From contig NZ_JAQHXR010000002.1 of NCBI RefSeq assembly GCF_027859255.1, positions 186,001 through 250,000 of the forward strand: 64,000 nt of DNA. The letters are read 5' to 3'. Below the pieces are notes generated by a model. It was not told the origin of the DNA. It ran no database searches and worked only from the letters and a program-made list of their open reading frames with translations. Positions 1-8,679 of the stretch are shown piece after piece (within the stretch, counting starts at the first letter, position 1; every line of letters begins with the position of its first letter). The position numbers and the translations under genes are program-made. Origin of the DNA: Helicobacter ibis (lineage in GTDB: Bacteria > Campylobacterota > Campylobacteria > Campylobacterales > Helicobacteraceae).

Positions 1-1974
1 ATTGGTGGTGGATATGGAGCAGTCTTTAAAATGGAATCACACAACCACCCAAGCTTCATCGAACCATATGCTGGAGCTGCAACTGGTGTTGGTGGAATCA
101 TGCGAGATGTTTTTACTATGGGGGCTAGACCTGTTGCATCTCTAAATTCAATAAGATTCGGAGATATAACCAAAAACAACGAAATAGGCAAAAAACATAG
201 ATATTTACTCAAAGGCGTTGTTAGTGGCATTAGCGGATATGGTAACTGCATGGGAGTGCCTACCATTGGCGGAGAAACTACTTTTGAATCTTGCTACAAT
301 GGAAATATACTTGTAAATGCCTTTACTTTAGGGATAGTAAAAAATAATGAAATATTCTATGGAAAAGCTGAAGGAGTTGGCAATCCAGTTATATATGTAG
401 GCTCAAAAACTGGTAGAGATGGGCTTGGCGGTGCTGTTATGAGTTCTGATAGCTTTAATGAAGATTCTAAAAAATTACGCCCTGCTGTGCAAGTTGGCGA
501 TCCTTTTACAGAAAAATTACTGCTTGAAGCCTGTTTGGAGCTTTTTAAAGAAGATTTGATTGTAGGAATTCAAGATATGGGTGCAGCAGGACTCACAAGC
601 TCTAGCTTTGAAATGGCAGGACGAAGTGGAAGCGGAATGATTATACACCTCGATAAAGTCCCTATGCGAGAAGAAGGCATGAATCCATATGAGCTAATGC
701 TAAGTGAATCACAAGAAAGAATGCTAATTTGTGCAAAAAAAGGCTACGAAAATAAAATCTTAGAAATATTTAAAAAATGGGAACTTGATTGTGCAATTAT
801 TGGAGAAGTTACAAATAGTGGCAAAATGGAGCTATATTGGTATAATGAAAAATGTGCTGAAATACCTGTGCAACCACTAAGCGAAAAATCTCCAATCTTA
901 AGAAGAGAAGTTAGCCAAAACCCGACTTATTTAGACAAGATAGAATCTTTTAAGATAGATTCAATATTAGATATTAATAATGGCGAGATGTTAGAAGAAA
1001 TACTAAAAAGTCCAGATATAAATTCAAAATCATGGATATATGAACAATACGATAACACAATCCAAAACAATACAATGACAAAAGCAGGAAAAAGTGGAGC
1101 TAGTGTAATTAGAATAAAAGAAAACGATAAGGCCCTAGCTTTAAGTGTGTATTGCAACTCAAGACTATGCTATATAAATCCAAAAGAAGGAGCAATTCAA
1201 GCAGTAGCAAAGGTGGGACGAGATATAGCATTAAAGGGAGGAATCCCACTTGCAATTACTGATTGTTTAAACTTTGGCAATCCTGAAAATAGTGAGGTAA
1301 TGTGGCAGTTTAAAGAAGCTTGTGAAGGCATAAAAATAGCATCAAAAAATCTAAAAATGCCAGTAGTTAGCGGAAATGTAAGCCTTTATAACCAAACTGA
1401 TAATATTGATATATATCCAACACCTAGTATTGCAGCAGTTGGCATTATAGATGAGCCATCAAAAATAATAAAAGATAATTCTAAAGATGGGAATAGTGTA
1501 TATATACTATGTAAAAATAATTTGGAGCTAAACTTTGGTGCTTCACTTGTTGCAAAATTATTTGGAAATTCAATAAAAGCAGAAATTTCAAAAATATCAT
1601 TAGAAGATGAACTAAATATTTGGAAGTTCTTACAGGTTTCAAAAGATAAGATAGATTCTGCATACGATATACATAAAGGTGGGTTAGCTACTACACTAGC
1701 CAAACTATGTATATTTAATAATGTTGGATGTATATGTGATAAAAAATTAGATAAGCTAGAATTATTTGGTGAATCTCCAAACCAAATTCTAATATCAGCA
1801 AATAAGCAAAATACAGAATTTCTACTACAAATAGCAGAAAAATACAATTTATGCTTAAGAGAAATTGCAACCTTAGGTGGTAACAATATACAAATAAGCG
1901 ATATAAATCTGCCTCTAAGCAAGGCACAAACACTATTTTTTGATTCATTTAAGGAACTAATTGAAGATCTTTAG
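1..1974 (+). CDS. purL: Phosphoribosylformylglycinamidine synthase II, 5' end outside the window
   Basis: This is the large (synthetase) subunit of FGAM synthase in de novo purine synthesis; it turns FGAR, ATP and ammonia into FGAM in the cytoplasm. The frame is open from base 1, so the N-terminus (about 75 residues by comparison with family length) lies upstream. Visible features are the KMESHNHPS motif near the left edge, [12 protein letters not shown], and the glycine-rich stretch [20 protein letters not shown] near visible residue 192, all typical of the AIRS-like fold repeated in PurL. The last 14 bases overlap the next gene. Identification is secure; only the start is missing. Confidence 0.96.
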   Translation: MGGGYGAVFKMESHNHPSFIEPYAGAATGVGGIMRDVFTMGARPVASLNSIRFGDITKNNEIGKKHRYLLKGVVSGISGYGNCMGVPTIGGETTFESCYNGNILVNAFTLGIVKNNEIFYGKAEGVGNPVIYVGSKTGRDGLGGAVMSSDSFNEDSKKLRPAVQVGDPFTEKLLLEACLELFKEDLIVGIQDMGAAGLTSSSFEMAGRSGSGMIIHLDKVPMREEGMNPYELMLSESQERMLICAKKGYENKILEIFKKWELDCAIIGEVTNSGKMELYWYNEKCAEIPVQPLSEKSPILRREVSQNPTYLDKIESFKIDSILDINNGEMLEEILKSPDINSKSWIYEQYDNTIQNNTMTKAGKSGASVIRIKENDKALALSVYCNSRLCYINPKEGAIQAVAKVGRDIALKGGIPLAITDCLNFGNPENSEVMWQFKEACEGIKIASKNLKMPVVSGNVSLYNQTDNIDIYPTPSIAAVGIIDEPSKIIKDNSKDGNSVYILCKNNLELNFGASLVAKLFGNSIKAEISKISLEDELNIWKFLQVSKDKIDSAYDIHKGGLATTLAKLCIFNNVGCICDKKLDKLELFGESPNQILISANKQNTEFLLQIAEKYNLCLREIATLGGNNIQISDINLPLSKAQTLFFDSFKELIEDL

Positions 1975-2359
1975 TATTTTATTTTTACTATCCATAGCGA
2001 CTTATGCTATGGATCTTGATACTTTTTATAAGCAAGTACATACTCAAGCCATACAAAAAAACTATATTAAATTTAGAGGTAGAATCCTCACAACAAAAGA
2101 AGCTTACGACTTAGCAGACACAAAAGAGAGAGACTATCTAAAAGAATCTCTAATATTAATCTTTAGCAAAATATATAATTTTATTTACTTTAATGAAATA
2201 AGCGGTATTGGCCTAAATACTGAAATTGGAAGCAAGTTACAATTTGATATAAAATATTATGAAACCCTACTTGATATAGGCATAGGTGGGGATATCAAAG
2301 CTATGTGTGTTTTGCCTAGCTTTGATAAATGTATATTGCTCGGATATAGAGCCTTTTAA
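1961..2359 (+). CDS. Small exported protein of unknown function
   Basis: A 132-residue protein that I do not recognise. It starts at a TTG with AAGGA five bases upstream (1951-1955), inside the end of purL, so translation is probably coupled to purL. Residues 1-16 ([16 protein letters not shown]) look like a cleavable signal peptide, so the mature protein should be periplasmic. The rest has no membrane span. Two cysteines lie near the C-terminus (CVLPSFDKC), possibly a disulfide pair. Its stop overlaps the convergent flavodoxin stop by four bases. Confidence 0.7.
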   Translation: MKIFSILFLLSIATYAMDLDTFYKQVHTQAIQKNYIKFRGRILTTKEAYDLADTKERDYLKESLILIFSKIYNFIYFNEISGIGLNTEIGSKLQFDIKYYETLLDIGIGGDIKAMCVLPSFDKCILLGYRAF

Positions 2360-2850
2360 TTAAACTTATCTTTTATTTCTGAAACCCATTTTGAAATTCT
2401 ACTATCTGTTAGATCATCTTGATTTACATCATCTATAACAAGTCCTACAAACTTGCCATCAACCTCTGCTTTGCTTGCTTCATACTCATAGCCTTCTATA
2501 CTTGTTTGTCCTATCATATTTGATTCTTTTACTAGTTCGTATAACGAAAATATTCCATCACAAAATGTATCTGAATATACATCTTGATCGCCAAGTCCAA
2601 CTAAAGCTATTGTTTTACCTTTAAAGTCAATAGCACTAAAATTCTCTACGAAGTCTTCCCAATCTCCTTGCAAATCACCACTACCATAAGTTGGAGTAGC
2701 TAAAATTAAATTATCATACCCCAATAATTCTTCTTTTGAGGACTTTGATACATCATAAATATCCACATTGTTAAGTATAGAAGCAATTTTATTTGCCACA
2801 TTTTCTGTTGTGCCACCATCACTGCCATAAAATAAACCAATTTTTTTCAT
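2356..2850 (-). CDS. fldA: Flavodoxin
   Basis: A 164-residue FMN flavodoxin, the length I know for Helicobacter FldA. It carries electrons, for example from pyruvate oxidoreductase, in the cytoplasm. The FMN phosphate loop is YGSDGGTTENV near the N-terminus; LVGLGDQDVYSDTFCDG and the C-terminal DDLTDSRISKWV stretch match Helicobacter FldA as I remember it. The frame stays open further upstream, but I chose the ATG at 2850 because it has AAAGGAT just upstream and gives the conserved MKKIGLFYG start. The gene is divergent from the catalase-like gene across a Fur-box-like palindrome, which suggests iron control. Confidence 0.93.
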   Translation of the reverse strand: MKKIGLFYGSDGGTTENVANKIASILNNVDIYDVSKSSKEELLGYDNLILATPTYGSGDLQGDWEDFVENFSAIDFKGKTIALVGLGDQDVYSDTFCDGIFSLYELVKESNMIGQTSIEGYEYEASKAEVDGKFVGLVIDDVNQDDLTDSRISKWVSEIKDKFN

Positions 2851-2916
2851 AAATATCCTTTTAAATTTCAATAGACCATAGAATCTATAATATTTTTTTT
2901 TAAAATTAAATAAATG

Positions 2917-2939
2917 ATTATAATAATGCTTATTATAAT
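2917..2939. promoter_or_regulatory. Fur-box-like palindrome between fldA and the catalase-like gene
   Basis: A perfect inverted repeat: ATTATAATAA at 2917-2926, a TGC spacer, and TTATTATAAT at 2930-2939. The core at 2921-2935 (TAATAATGCTTATTA) matches the 7-1-7 Fur consensus described for Helicobacter (TAATAATnATTATTA) at all but one position. PerR boxes are similar, so the regulator could be either. It sits between two divergent genes linked to iron or peroxide, which supports a real operator; AT-rich background is the competing explanation. Confidence 0.55.
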
Positions 2940-2981
2940 ATAATAAATACAAATTGTTGTAAACATTTACAAAACTAAAGA

Positions 2982-2987
2982 TATAAT
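2982..2987 (+). promoter_or_regulatory. Sigma70 -10 element for the catalase-like gene
   Basis: TATAAT lies 47 bases before the ATG at 3035, after AT-rich DNA and with no clear -35 box, as is usual in Campylobacterota. Confidence 0.5.
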
Positions 2988-3034
2988 TAGAGAATGTATT
3001 GTCAAATACAAAAACTATCTTCAAAGGAACAAAC

Positions 3035-3988
3035 ATGAAAATTAAAAATCTGTTGTTGTGTTTTAGCATTCTTGCTATAAATGTTGCTTTTGCAAACCAA
3101 ACATACGATGAGCAAAAAATTGCAGACATTTTCTATCAGCTAAATGGTGACCCAAAAGATCCTCACAAAAAAGTGAATCATTCAAAAGGTTTCTGTGCAA
3201 GTGGTGAGTTTGTTGTAAATAAAAATGGAATTTCTAATATAGATTTACCATTATTTTTACAAAATAAAATACCAGTTGATATAAGATATTCTCTTGGTGG
3301 AGGAAACATGGATGATAAAAGTAAACCAAGAGGAATGGCTATCAATTTTAATGGAGATAAAGAATCTTGGACTATGGTTATGCTAAATACTGAAATTAAT
3401 TTCGCAAAAAATCCGCAAGAATTTGGACAATTCTTCGAAATGAGAATACCAGTAAATGGAAAAGTGAATAACGAAAAAATTGCTAAACTAACTAAGGAGG
3501 TAGATTCTTATAGAAATTTTGACAAATATTTACAGAATATAGGAATTTCTAGCATTGAAAACACTCCATTTTATAGCATACACACATTTTATTTTAAATC
3601 AAACAATGGAGAGTTGCTCCCAGCAAAATGGAAATTTATACCACAAGATGGCATCAAGTATTTAAGCGATGAACAACTTGCAAAACTAGATAAAGACTTT
3701 TTGGCAACTAATTTCCAAAACTACACAAAAAATAAACCTGTGAAATATGATATGTATTTGGTATTAGCAAACAAAGGTGATATATTAGATGACACAACTG
3801 CATTATGGAGCGGAAAACATAAAGAAATATTAGTTGGAACTTTAAATGTTACAAACTACAATGGCACAAGCTGCAATTCTGATGTGTATTTTCCATCTAA
3901 CTTACCAACTGGCGTAGAGCCACCAAAAGATCCACTATTTAACCTAAGAAGCCCTACTTATTCTATTACTTTCGGTAAAAGACAATGA
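3035..3988 (+). CDS. Periplasmic catalase-family (KatA-like) heme protein
   Basis: A 317-residue short catalase-family protein resembling H. pylori HP0485 as I recall it. Residues 1-20 form a signal peptide ending VAFA, so it acts in the periplasm. The catalase distal histidine is H49 in NHSKGFCASGEF; KPRGMAINFNGD matches the catalase core; RSPTYSITFGKR at the C-terminus holds the likely proximal heme tyrosine Y309. It lacks the long C-terminal part of true catalases, so peroxidase or weak catalase activity is more likely. The start at 3035 has AAAGGA upstream (3024-3029); the in-frame ATG at 2999 would spoil the signal peptide. Confidence 0.85.
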   Translation: MKIKNLLLCFSILAINVAFANQTYDEQKIADIFYQLNGDPKDPHKKVNHSKGFCASGEFVVNKNGISNIDLPLFLQNKIPVDIRYSLGGGNMDDKSKPRGMAINFNGDKESWTMVMLNTEINFAKNPQEFGQFFEMRIPVNGKVNNEKIAKLTKEVDSYRNFDKYLQNIGISSIENTPFYSIHTFYFKSNNGELLPAKWKFIPQDGIKYLSDEQLAKLDKDFLATNFQNYTKNKPVKYDMYLVLANKGDILDDTTALWSGKHKEILVGTLNVTNYNGTSCNSDVYFPSNLPTGVEPPKDPLFNLRSPTYSITFGKRQ

Positions 3989-4126
3989 ATCCTTATGGAT
4001 TTATTGTCCCTAAAAACAAAGTTTAATCAAAATTATGTAAGAATCTTAAATATTTAATAAATTAAAATAATTTTAAACCAATTTGAGGAGGAGATTATAG
4101 ATAGCTTATTAGTAATAATATGTGTT

Positions 4127-5809
4127 ATGTCAATGGCTGTTATATCTGGAATTATTCTAAATAAATTAAATATTCCAGCAATTATTGGATATATACTGAC
4201 AGGTGTATTAACCACATATTTCTTTGGACTAAAATTAGAAGACAATGAGAGACTAAACGAATTAGCAGAACTTGGAATAATTTTTCTTATGTTTATGATA
4301 GGACTTGAATTTAGCTTTAAAACCATGTCAAACATAAAAAAAGAAGTATTGCTTTTTGGTGGATTACAAGTATTTCTATCAATGCTTGCATTCTTTGGTA
4401 TATGTTTTTTCGTTATGGGATTTAACTTTGATACTTCAATTATAGTTGCAAGTGCTGTCAGCCTATCATCAACTGCAATAGTGCTAAAACACCTAAATGA
4501 TGTAAACCAAACACAAACCCCTTATGGAAAAAACTGTGTTGGTATCTTGATATTCCAAGATATAGCTGTAATTCCAATTTTATTAATGATTAAACTACTA
4601 AGCAATAAAGAAGCAGAAATCTCAACACTGCTACTTACAACTAGTGTTTCTGCTGTAATAGTTCTACTGCTCTTATTGCTACCTGGCAGATTCGTCGCTA
4701 AAGCAATTTTAAGATCATCAGCAAAGATGAAAACGGATGAAGTCTTCTTAGGAGTTGTGTTATTAATTATTCTTGGTGCTGCATATATTAGTAATTATTT
4801 TGGATTTTCTATGTCCCTTGGAGCATTCTTAGCTGGTATGATAATATCAAATACTCCATACAAATATCAAGTAGGTGCTGTGCTTGTATATTTTAGAGAC
4901 CTATTGCTTGGTATATTTTTTATCACCATTGGTATGCAAATAGATGTTGTATTTTTACTAAAATATTTCATTATTATAATATTCCTAGTTGCAGGACTGA
5001 TAATAGCCAAAACTGCAATTATGTATATATTTTTAGTATTCTTTAGCGGAGTAAAGACAGGAATGAAGACTGCATTATCACTATCTCAAATAGGTGAATT
5101 TTCATTTGCCATATTCTTGCTTGCTAGTCAAAATCAGATTCTAAACTTACACCTAGAGGGCGGTATATTAAAATACATAAACTCTAACTTTCTAGACAAT
5201 ATCACACCAGACGAAATATATCAGTTCCTAACACTTATGGTTATTTTCTCCATGATTGCAACTCCTTTTATACTTAATAAAATAGACCAATATTCAGATT
5301 CTATTTTGAAGTTTCTACATCTATCTAAAACAAATGAAGTAAACACAGAAAAAGTGCATACAGCAGTGCCAGATGAACTATTAAACAAGCATGTAATAGT
5401 ATGTGGATATGGGATCTTAGGACAAGGATTATTAAGTTACTTTGCGGGAACTGAACTAAAGGCAGTTGCAATTGACTTTAACTATGAAAGAGTAGAAAAA
5501 GGATATAGAAATAATCATAATGTAATCTATGGAGATATAACAAACAAAACAATCTTTAGAGAAATGCAAGTGGAAAAAAGCACAGCAGTAATAATATGTG
5601 TAGAATCAATAAGTGTAGCCGAAAGAGCGATATATCACATACTATCAATCTCTAAATTTTGCAAAATAATTGTATATACAAAAAACAACGAATCAGAAGC
5701 CAAATATAAAGATATGGGATTATATAGTGTAATAAATGGCAAAAGAGAAATAGCAACTATGATAGCTAATATGGTAACGGAAGCCTCAAAAGAAGAAAAT
5801 GATAGCTAA
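4127..5809 (+). CDS. KefB/KefC-type monovalent cation:proton antiporter with RCK domain
   Basis: A CPA2-family antiporter: about twelve membrane segments over residues 1-390, then an NAD-binding RCK/TrkA-N domain (VIVCGYGILGQG, with GYGxxG near residue 430). It probably exports K+ or Na+ in exchange for protons. 4127 is the first ATG in frame but has no Shine-Dalgarno and cuts into the first helix. The frame is open upstream through codons for DSLLVIICV, and a strong AGGAGG (4086-4091) sits just before ATT 4094 and ATA 4097, so real initiation may be at a non-standard codon. The end overlaps the convergent TauE gene by four bases. Confidence 0.88.
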   Translation: MSMAVISGIILNKLNIPAIIGYILTGVLTTYFFGLKLEDNERLNELAELGIIFLMFMIGLEFSFKTMSNIKKEVLLFGGLQVFLSMLAFFGICFFVMGFNFDTSIIVASAVSLSSTAIVLKHLNDVNQTQTPYGKNCVGILIFQDIAVIPILLMIKLLSNKEAEISTLLLTTSVSAVIVLLLLLLPGRFVAKAILRSSAKMKTDEVFLGVVLLIILGAAYISNYFGFSMSLGAFLAGMIISNTPYKYQVGAVLVYFRDLLLGIFFITIGMQIDVVFLLKYFIIIIFLVAGLIIAKTAIMYIFLVFFSGVKTGMKTALSLSQIGEFSFAIFLLASQNQILNLHLEGGILKYINSNFLDNITPDEIYQFLTLMVIFSMIATPFILNKIDQYSDSILKFLHLSKTNEVNTEKVHTAVPDELLNKHVIVCGYGILGQGLLSYFAGTELKAVAIDFNYERVEKGYRNNHNVIYGDITNKTIFREMQVEKSTAVIICVESISVAERAIYHILSISKFCKIIVYTKNNESEAKYKDMGLYSVINGKREIATMIANMVTEASKEENDS

Positions 5810-6579
5810 AGCAACATCTCTTTTAGCATTAGAGATAATACAACTACATACATTGCAAGAAGTGCATTTTTGTGCTTCTTTGCATCAATTCTGCTTAATA
5901 CATAAATACCAATTCTAACACCAATCAAAGAAGCTAAACCAACTATAAATCCCTGCCTATAATCAACATAACCATGCAACGCTAAAGAACTAAAACCAGA
6001 TATTGAAGAAAAAATCACAAAAAATAATGAAATTGGAATAATCTTCTTACTATTATATCCGAGATAATAAGCCATAAGCGGTGCCAGCATCATTCCGCCA
6101 CCTATTCCAAGAGATATAGCAAAGATTCCAACAACAATTCCACAACACACTAAAAATAAATTTCCATACAAACCTTCTTTGATCTTTCTGTTACCACCAT
6201 ATGCATTCGATTTAAAAAACTTAAAAATACTATACACAAGAAATAATGAAAATAAAACCTCTAAAATATATGAATCTATTCTATCAACTACAATACCACT
6301 AAATGAAGCACCAATTAGCCCGCCTATTCCAATATAGATTCCATCTTGCAAGTGCAAATTATTCTGTTTGTAATTTATATATGTCCCATAAATAGAGGAG
6401 AAAATCATCTGCATAATTGAAATACCAATGGCAACTTTTATATCATTACCCAAAAATATCATCATAGGCACAATAATAGCTCCACCACCAATACCAAAAA
6501 ATCCTGCTACAACTCCAGTAAACAATCCAATACAAAGCAAAATTAAAACAGATAATAAAGATAAATCAAAAGCTTCCAT
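5806..6579 (-). CDS. TauE/SafE family sulfite/anion exporter (DUF81)
   Basis: A 257-residue inner-membrane protein with about eight hydrophobic segments and the duplicated glycine-rich motif of the family: AGFFGIGGGAIIVPMM in the first half and ISLGIGGGMMLAPLMAYYLG in the second. Members export sulfite, sulfoacetate or related organic anions; the substrate here cannot be read from sequence. I chose the ATG at 6579 (MEAFDLSLLS) because AGGA stands five bases upstream; the frame is open about 22 codons further up without a better site. Confidence 0.85.
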   Translation of the reverse strand: MEAFDLSLLSVLILLCIGLFTGVVAGFFGIGGGAIIVPMMIFLGNDIKVAIGISIMQMIFSSIYGTYINYKQNNLHLQDGIYIGIGGLIGASFSGIVVDRIDSYILEVLFSLFLVYSIFKFFKSNAYGGNRKIKEGLYGNLFLVCCGIVVGIFAISLGIGGGMMLAPLMAYYLGYNSKKIIPISLFFVIFSSISGFSSLALHGYVDYRQGFIVGLASLIGVRIGIYVLSRIDAKKHKNALLAMYVVVLSLMLKEMLL

Positions 6580-6661
6580 AAGAATCCTAAAAATTTTAAA
6601 TCTCAAATTTATCATAATTAGCAAAACAAATTGATAAAATAACACAATTTAAAGGCTAAAA

Positions 6662-7708
6662 ATGGAAGATATAAAAATTACAAAATTCGTAAAAGTAGCA
6701 GGCTGAGCAGGAAAAACAGGTCTGGAAGACCTAAGACAAATATCATCTAAGCTACAAAATACAAACAACAAAAACATTCTTGTTGATTTTTATGGCAATG
6801 AAGATGCTGGAATCTATGCTATCAATGATGAAGTAGCTATTGTTCAAAGTGCTGACTTTATAACCCCTGTTGTAGATGATCCATATATATATGGACAAAT
6901 TGCAGCTGCAAATTCAATTAGCGACATATATGCAATGGGAGGAGATGCAATTAGTGCTATAAACTTGCTCATGTGGGATAAATGCAATATACCACAAGAA
7001 CTAATACAAGGAATCCTTGAGGGAGGGCTATCAAAAATACAAGAAGCCGGTGCTGCACTACTTGGAGGACACACAATAGCAGATAGTGAGCAAAAATATG
7101 GACTTAGTGTAAATGGGATAATAAATCCAAAAAAGATATGGAGAAATAACACAGCTAAAATAGGTGATGTAATAATCCTCACAAAACCAATAGGACTAGG
7201 GATTCTAACAACTGCACTAAAAGCCAATAAACTTGAATCCAACACAATAGAGAAAATATCCAAAATAATGAGTGAGCTAAATTTAAAGTCTAAAAACATA
7301 GCACAAAACTACAAAATAAGTGCATGCACTGATATTACTGGGTTTGGATTATTAGGACACTTGCTAGAAATGACAACTAAAAACACATCACTAGAGATAT
7401 ATAGCAATAATATCCCACTAATAGAAGAATCTATAATATTTGCAAAAAAAGGAATAATCCCCGGTGGAAGCTATGCCAATAAAGAAGCAATACACAATAA
7501 ATGTAACTTTAATCTAGCACAAGATTCAATCTTTAGAGAGCTTGATATTTTGCTCTTTGATGCACAAACTTCAGGCGGATTAGCATTAGCAATAAACGAA
7601 AATGAAGCTAACAAACTAATACAACACCTAAAAGATGAAGGAATAGAATGTGCAAATGTAATATCTAAAGTAGTAGAAAACAAAGAATCAAAACTAAATA
7701 TTTTATAA
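6662..7708 (+). CDS. selD: Selenide, water dikinase containing selenocysteine (UGA at codon 15)
   Basis: SelD makes selenophosphate from selenide and ATP, the donor for selenocysteine and 2-selenouridine. The reading frame runs from ATG 6662 (AAGG six bases upstream) to 7708, 348 residues, interrupted only by TGA at 6704-6706, which falls exactly at the catalytic position: AGUAGKTG, where other SelD proteins carry Cys or Sec. Downstream hallmarks are FITPVVDDPYIYGQIAAANS, AMGG, LLGGHTI, DITGFGLLGH and TSGGL. A conventional gene caller would start at 6935 and lose about 90 residues. A hairpin 11 bases after the UGA fits a bacterial SECIS. A -10-like TAAAAT lies at 6635-6640. Confidence 0.93.
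6718..6732 (+). promoter_or_regulatory. Bacterial SECIS-like hairpin for SelD selenocysteine insertion
   Basis: AGGTCT (6718-6723), a GGA loop and AGACCT (6727-6732) form a perfect six-base-pair stem inside the coding sequence, 11 bases after the UGA. Bacterial SECIS elements are small stem-loops in this range after UGA, bound by SelB. The stem contains AGGUCU, which I also recall at the tip of the E. coli fdhF element. Confidence 0.7.
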
Positions 7709-7757
7709 TGTAGAATTTATTATTTTAAGTAAATCTACATATTTTTATTTGTTTTTA
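7709..7757 (+). terminator. Rho-independent terminator after selD
   Basis: TGTAGAATTTA (7709-7719) pairs with TAAATCTACA (7730-7739) with one bulged A, followed by a T-rich run to 7757. It separates selD from the operon that follows. Confidence 0.7.
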
Positions 7758-7759
7758 GA

Positions 7760-7765
7760 TATAGT
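7760..7765 (+). promoter_or_regulatory. Putative -10 element of the LuxC/LuxE/NeuB operon
   Basis: TATAGT in AGATATAGTTACAC, just after the selD terminator and 30 bases before the leader ATG at 7795. It is the best -10 match before the operon. If used, the AT repeat lies within the transcribed leader rather than in the promoter. Confidence 0.35.
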
Positions 7766-7794
7766 TACACTTTTAATTTTGAAAAAGGATTCGT

Positions 7795-7857
7795 ATGTTT
7801 AGATATATATATATATATATATATGATACCTATCACAAAGGCATAGCACATGCCTAA
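7795..7857 (+). other. Short leader ORF containing the AT repeat
   Basis: An ATG at 7795 has AAGGA five bases upstream (7785-7789), a better ribosome site than many genes here. It reads Met-Phe-Arg, then alternating Tyr/Ile from the AT repeat, and with the present 11 repeats ends at TAA 7855-7857, overlapping the start of the first operon gene (7850). A change in repeat number moves the stop. It may be a translational-coupling leader rather than a functional peptide. Confidence 0.4.
7803..7824 (+). repeat. AT dinucleotide repeat, 11 units
   Basis: Eleven uninterrupted AT units between a ribosome-binding site and the first gene of the operon. It is the longest short-unit repeat I saw in the window. 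Tracts of this kind vary in length by slipped-strand mispairing in Helicobacter and Campylobacter, often switching surface-structure genes. Confidence 0.85.
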
Positions 7858-8446
7858 ATCTCCACTTTTAAATAATATTGAAGGCAAATTTGTAAATTTT
7901 AGAGAAGTAGAAATCTCTGATGCAAAGTTTATACTAGAGCTAAGAATAAATCCAAAAAAAGACCGCTATATAAACAAAATAGAAAACAATCTACAAAAAC
8001 AAATAGATTACATAAAACACTATAAAACTCTACAAAATGAGTGGTATTACATAGTAGAAAGAAAAGATGGCACACCTCTTGGGACAAACTCGATTTATCC
8101 ATATCCAATCTTTACCGAACAATGGAAAGATACAAAAGGCTATGTAATAGATGATTCTCAAGGTATGCTATCTCCTGGTAGATGGGTTATGAGCGATGAA
8201 TCTAGTGTGCTTGAAAGCCTAGAATCTGACTATCTAATAAAGAAGTTATTTTTTGAACACTTCCCATATGACTTTGCAGCACAAATAGTTCATAAAGACA
8301 ATACTAGGGTATTAAATTTCCATAAAAATTGGGGAAGCGTAGAAATAGGCTTTGAAGATTCGATAGATCACATAATGCTGAACTTTTACAAAGAAAATTT
8401 TTTGAAAAATAAATCTAAATTTGAAAGGATGTTATATGGAAAATAA
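7850..8446 (+). CDS. GNAT-family acyltransferase, first gene of the operon
   Basis: A 198-residue protein with the feel of GNAT N-acetyltransferases: FREVEISDAKFILELR at the N-terminus, a central beta region, and QIVHKDNTRVLNFHKNWGSVEIGF, which matches the acetyl-CoA-binding and C-terminal part (compare N-xx-(S/A)-xx-FY-xx-xGF). PseH-like sugar acetyltransferases share this form, but the substrate is unknown. The ATG at 7850 has AAAGG eight bases upstream, and TAG at 7844 in the same frame rules out an N-terminal extension. It overlaps the acyl carrier protein gene by 11 bases. Confidence 0.7.
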   Translation: MPKSPLLNNIEGKFVNFREVEISDAKFILELRINPKKDRYINKIENNLQKQIDYIKHYKTLQNEWYYIVERKDGTPLGTNSIYPYPIFTEQWKDTKGYVIDDSQGMLSPGRWVMSDESSVLESLESDYLIKKLFFEHFPYDFAAQIVHKDNTRVLNFHKNWGSVEIGFEDSIDHIMLNFYKENFLKNKSKFERMLYGK

Positions 8447-8678
8447 TTTACAAAACTACATTGATGTTTTTTGCGAGTGCTTTGATGTAAATAAAGAAGA
8501 AGCAAAGAATCTAAAATATCAAGATATAGATTCATGGGATAGCGTAGGACATATGGGCTTAGTAGCAGCACTAGAAGATATGTTTCATATAGAGTTTGAA
8601 GCAGATGATATTATCGATCTATCAAGCTTCGCTAAGGGAATAGAAATACTAGAAAAATACAATATAAAAATGAGCTAG
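8436..8678 (+). CDS. Acyl carrier protein
   Basis: An 80-residue acidic helical carrier protein. The phosphopantetheine site is Ser36 in DSWDSVGHM, in place of the classic DSLDS. It is dedicated to this operon, not the main fatty acid ACP, given its sequence and location. I chose ATG 8436, six bases after AAAGGA, over the in-frame TTG at 8421. It probably presents the acyl group to the dehydratase, LuxC-like reductase or GNAT enzyme encoded alongside (inference). Confidence 0.88.
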   Translation: MENNLQNYIDVFCECFDVNKEEAKNLKYQDIDSWDSVGHMGLVAALEDMFHIEFEADDIIDLSSFAKGIEILEKYNIKMS

Positions 8679-8679
8679 A

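Noticed and set aside
1386-1922. A 178-residue minus-strand frame inside purL
   Set aside because: Antisense shadow of conserved purL sequence, with no recognisable motif.
3988-4001. AATCC-TTAT-GGATT after the catalase-like gene as a terminator
   Set aside because: Five-pair stem without a T run; cannot be told from chance.
6935-7708. selD as a shortened gene or pseudogene starting at 6935
   Set aside because: The frame runs back to ATG 6662 with one TGA exactly at the catalytic position and a hairpin after it; selenocysteine is the better reading.
7795-7857. AT repeat as a direct frameshift switch that would add an N-terminal extension to the GNAT protein
   Set aside because: TAG at 7844-7846 is in the GNAT frame just before its ATG, so no repeat number can produce a fusion; only the position of the leader stop changes.
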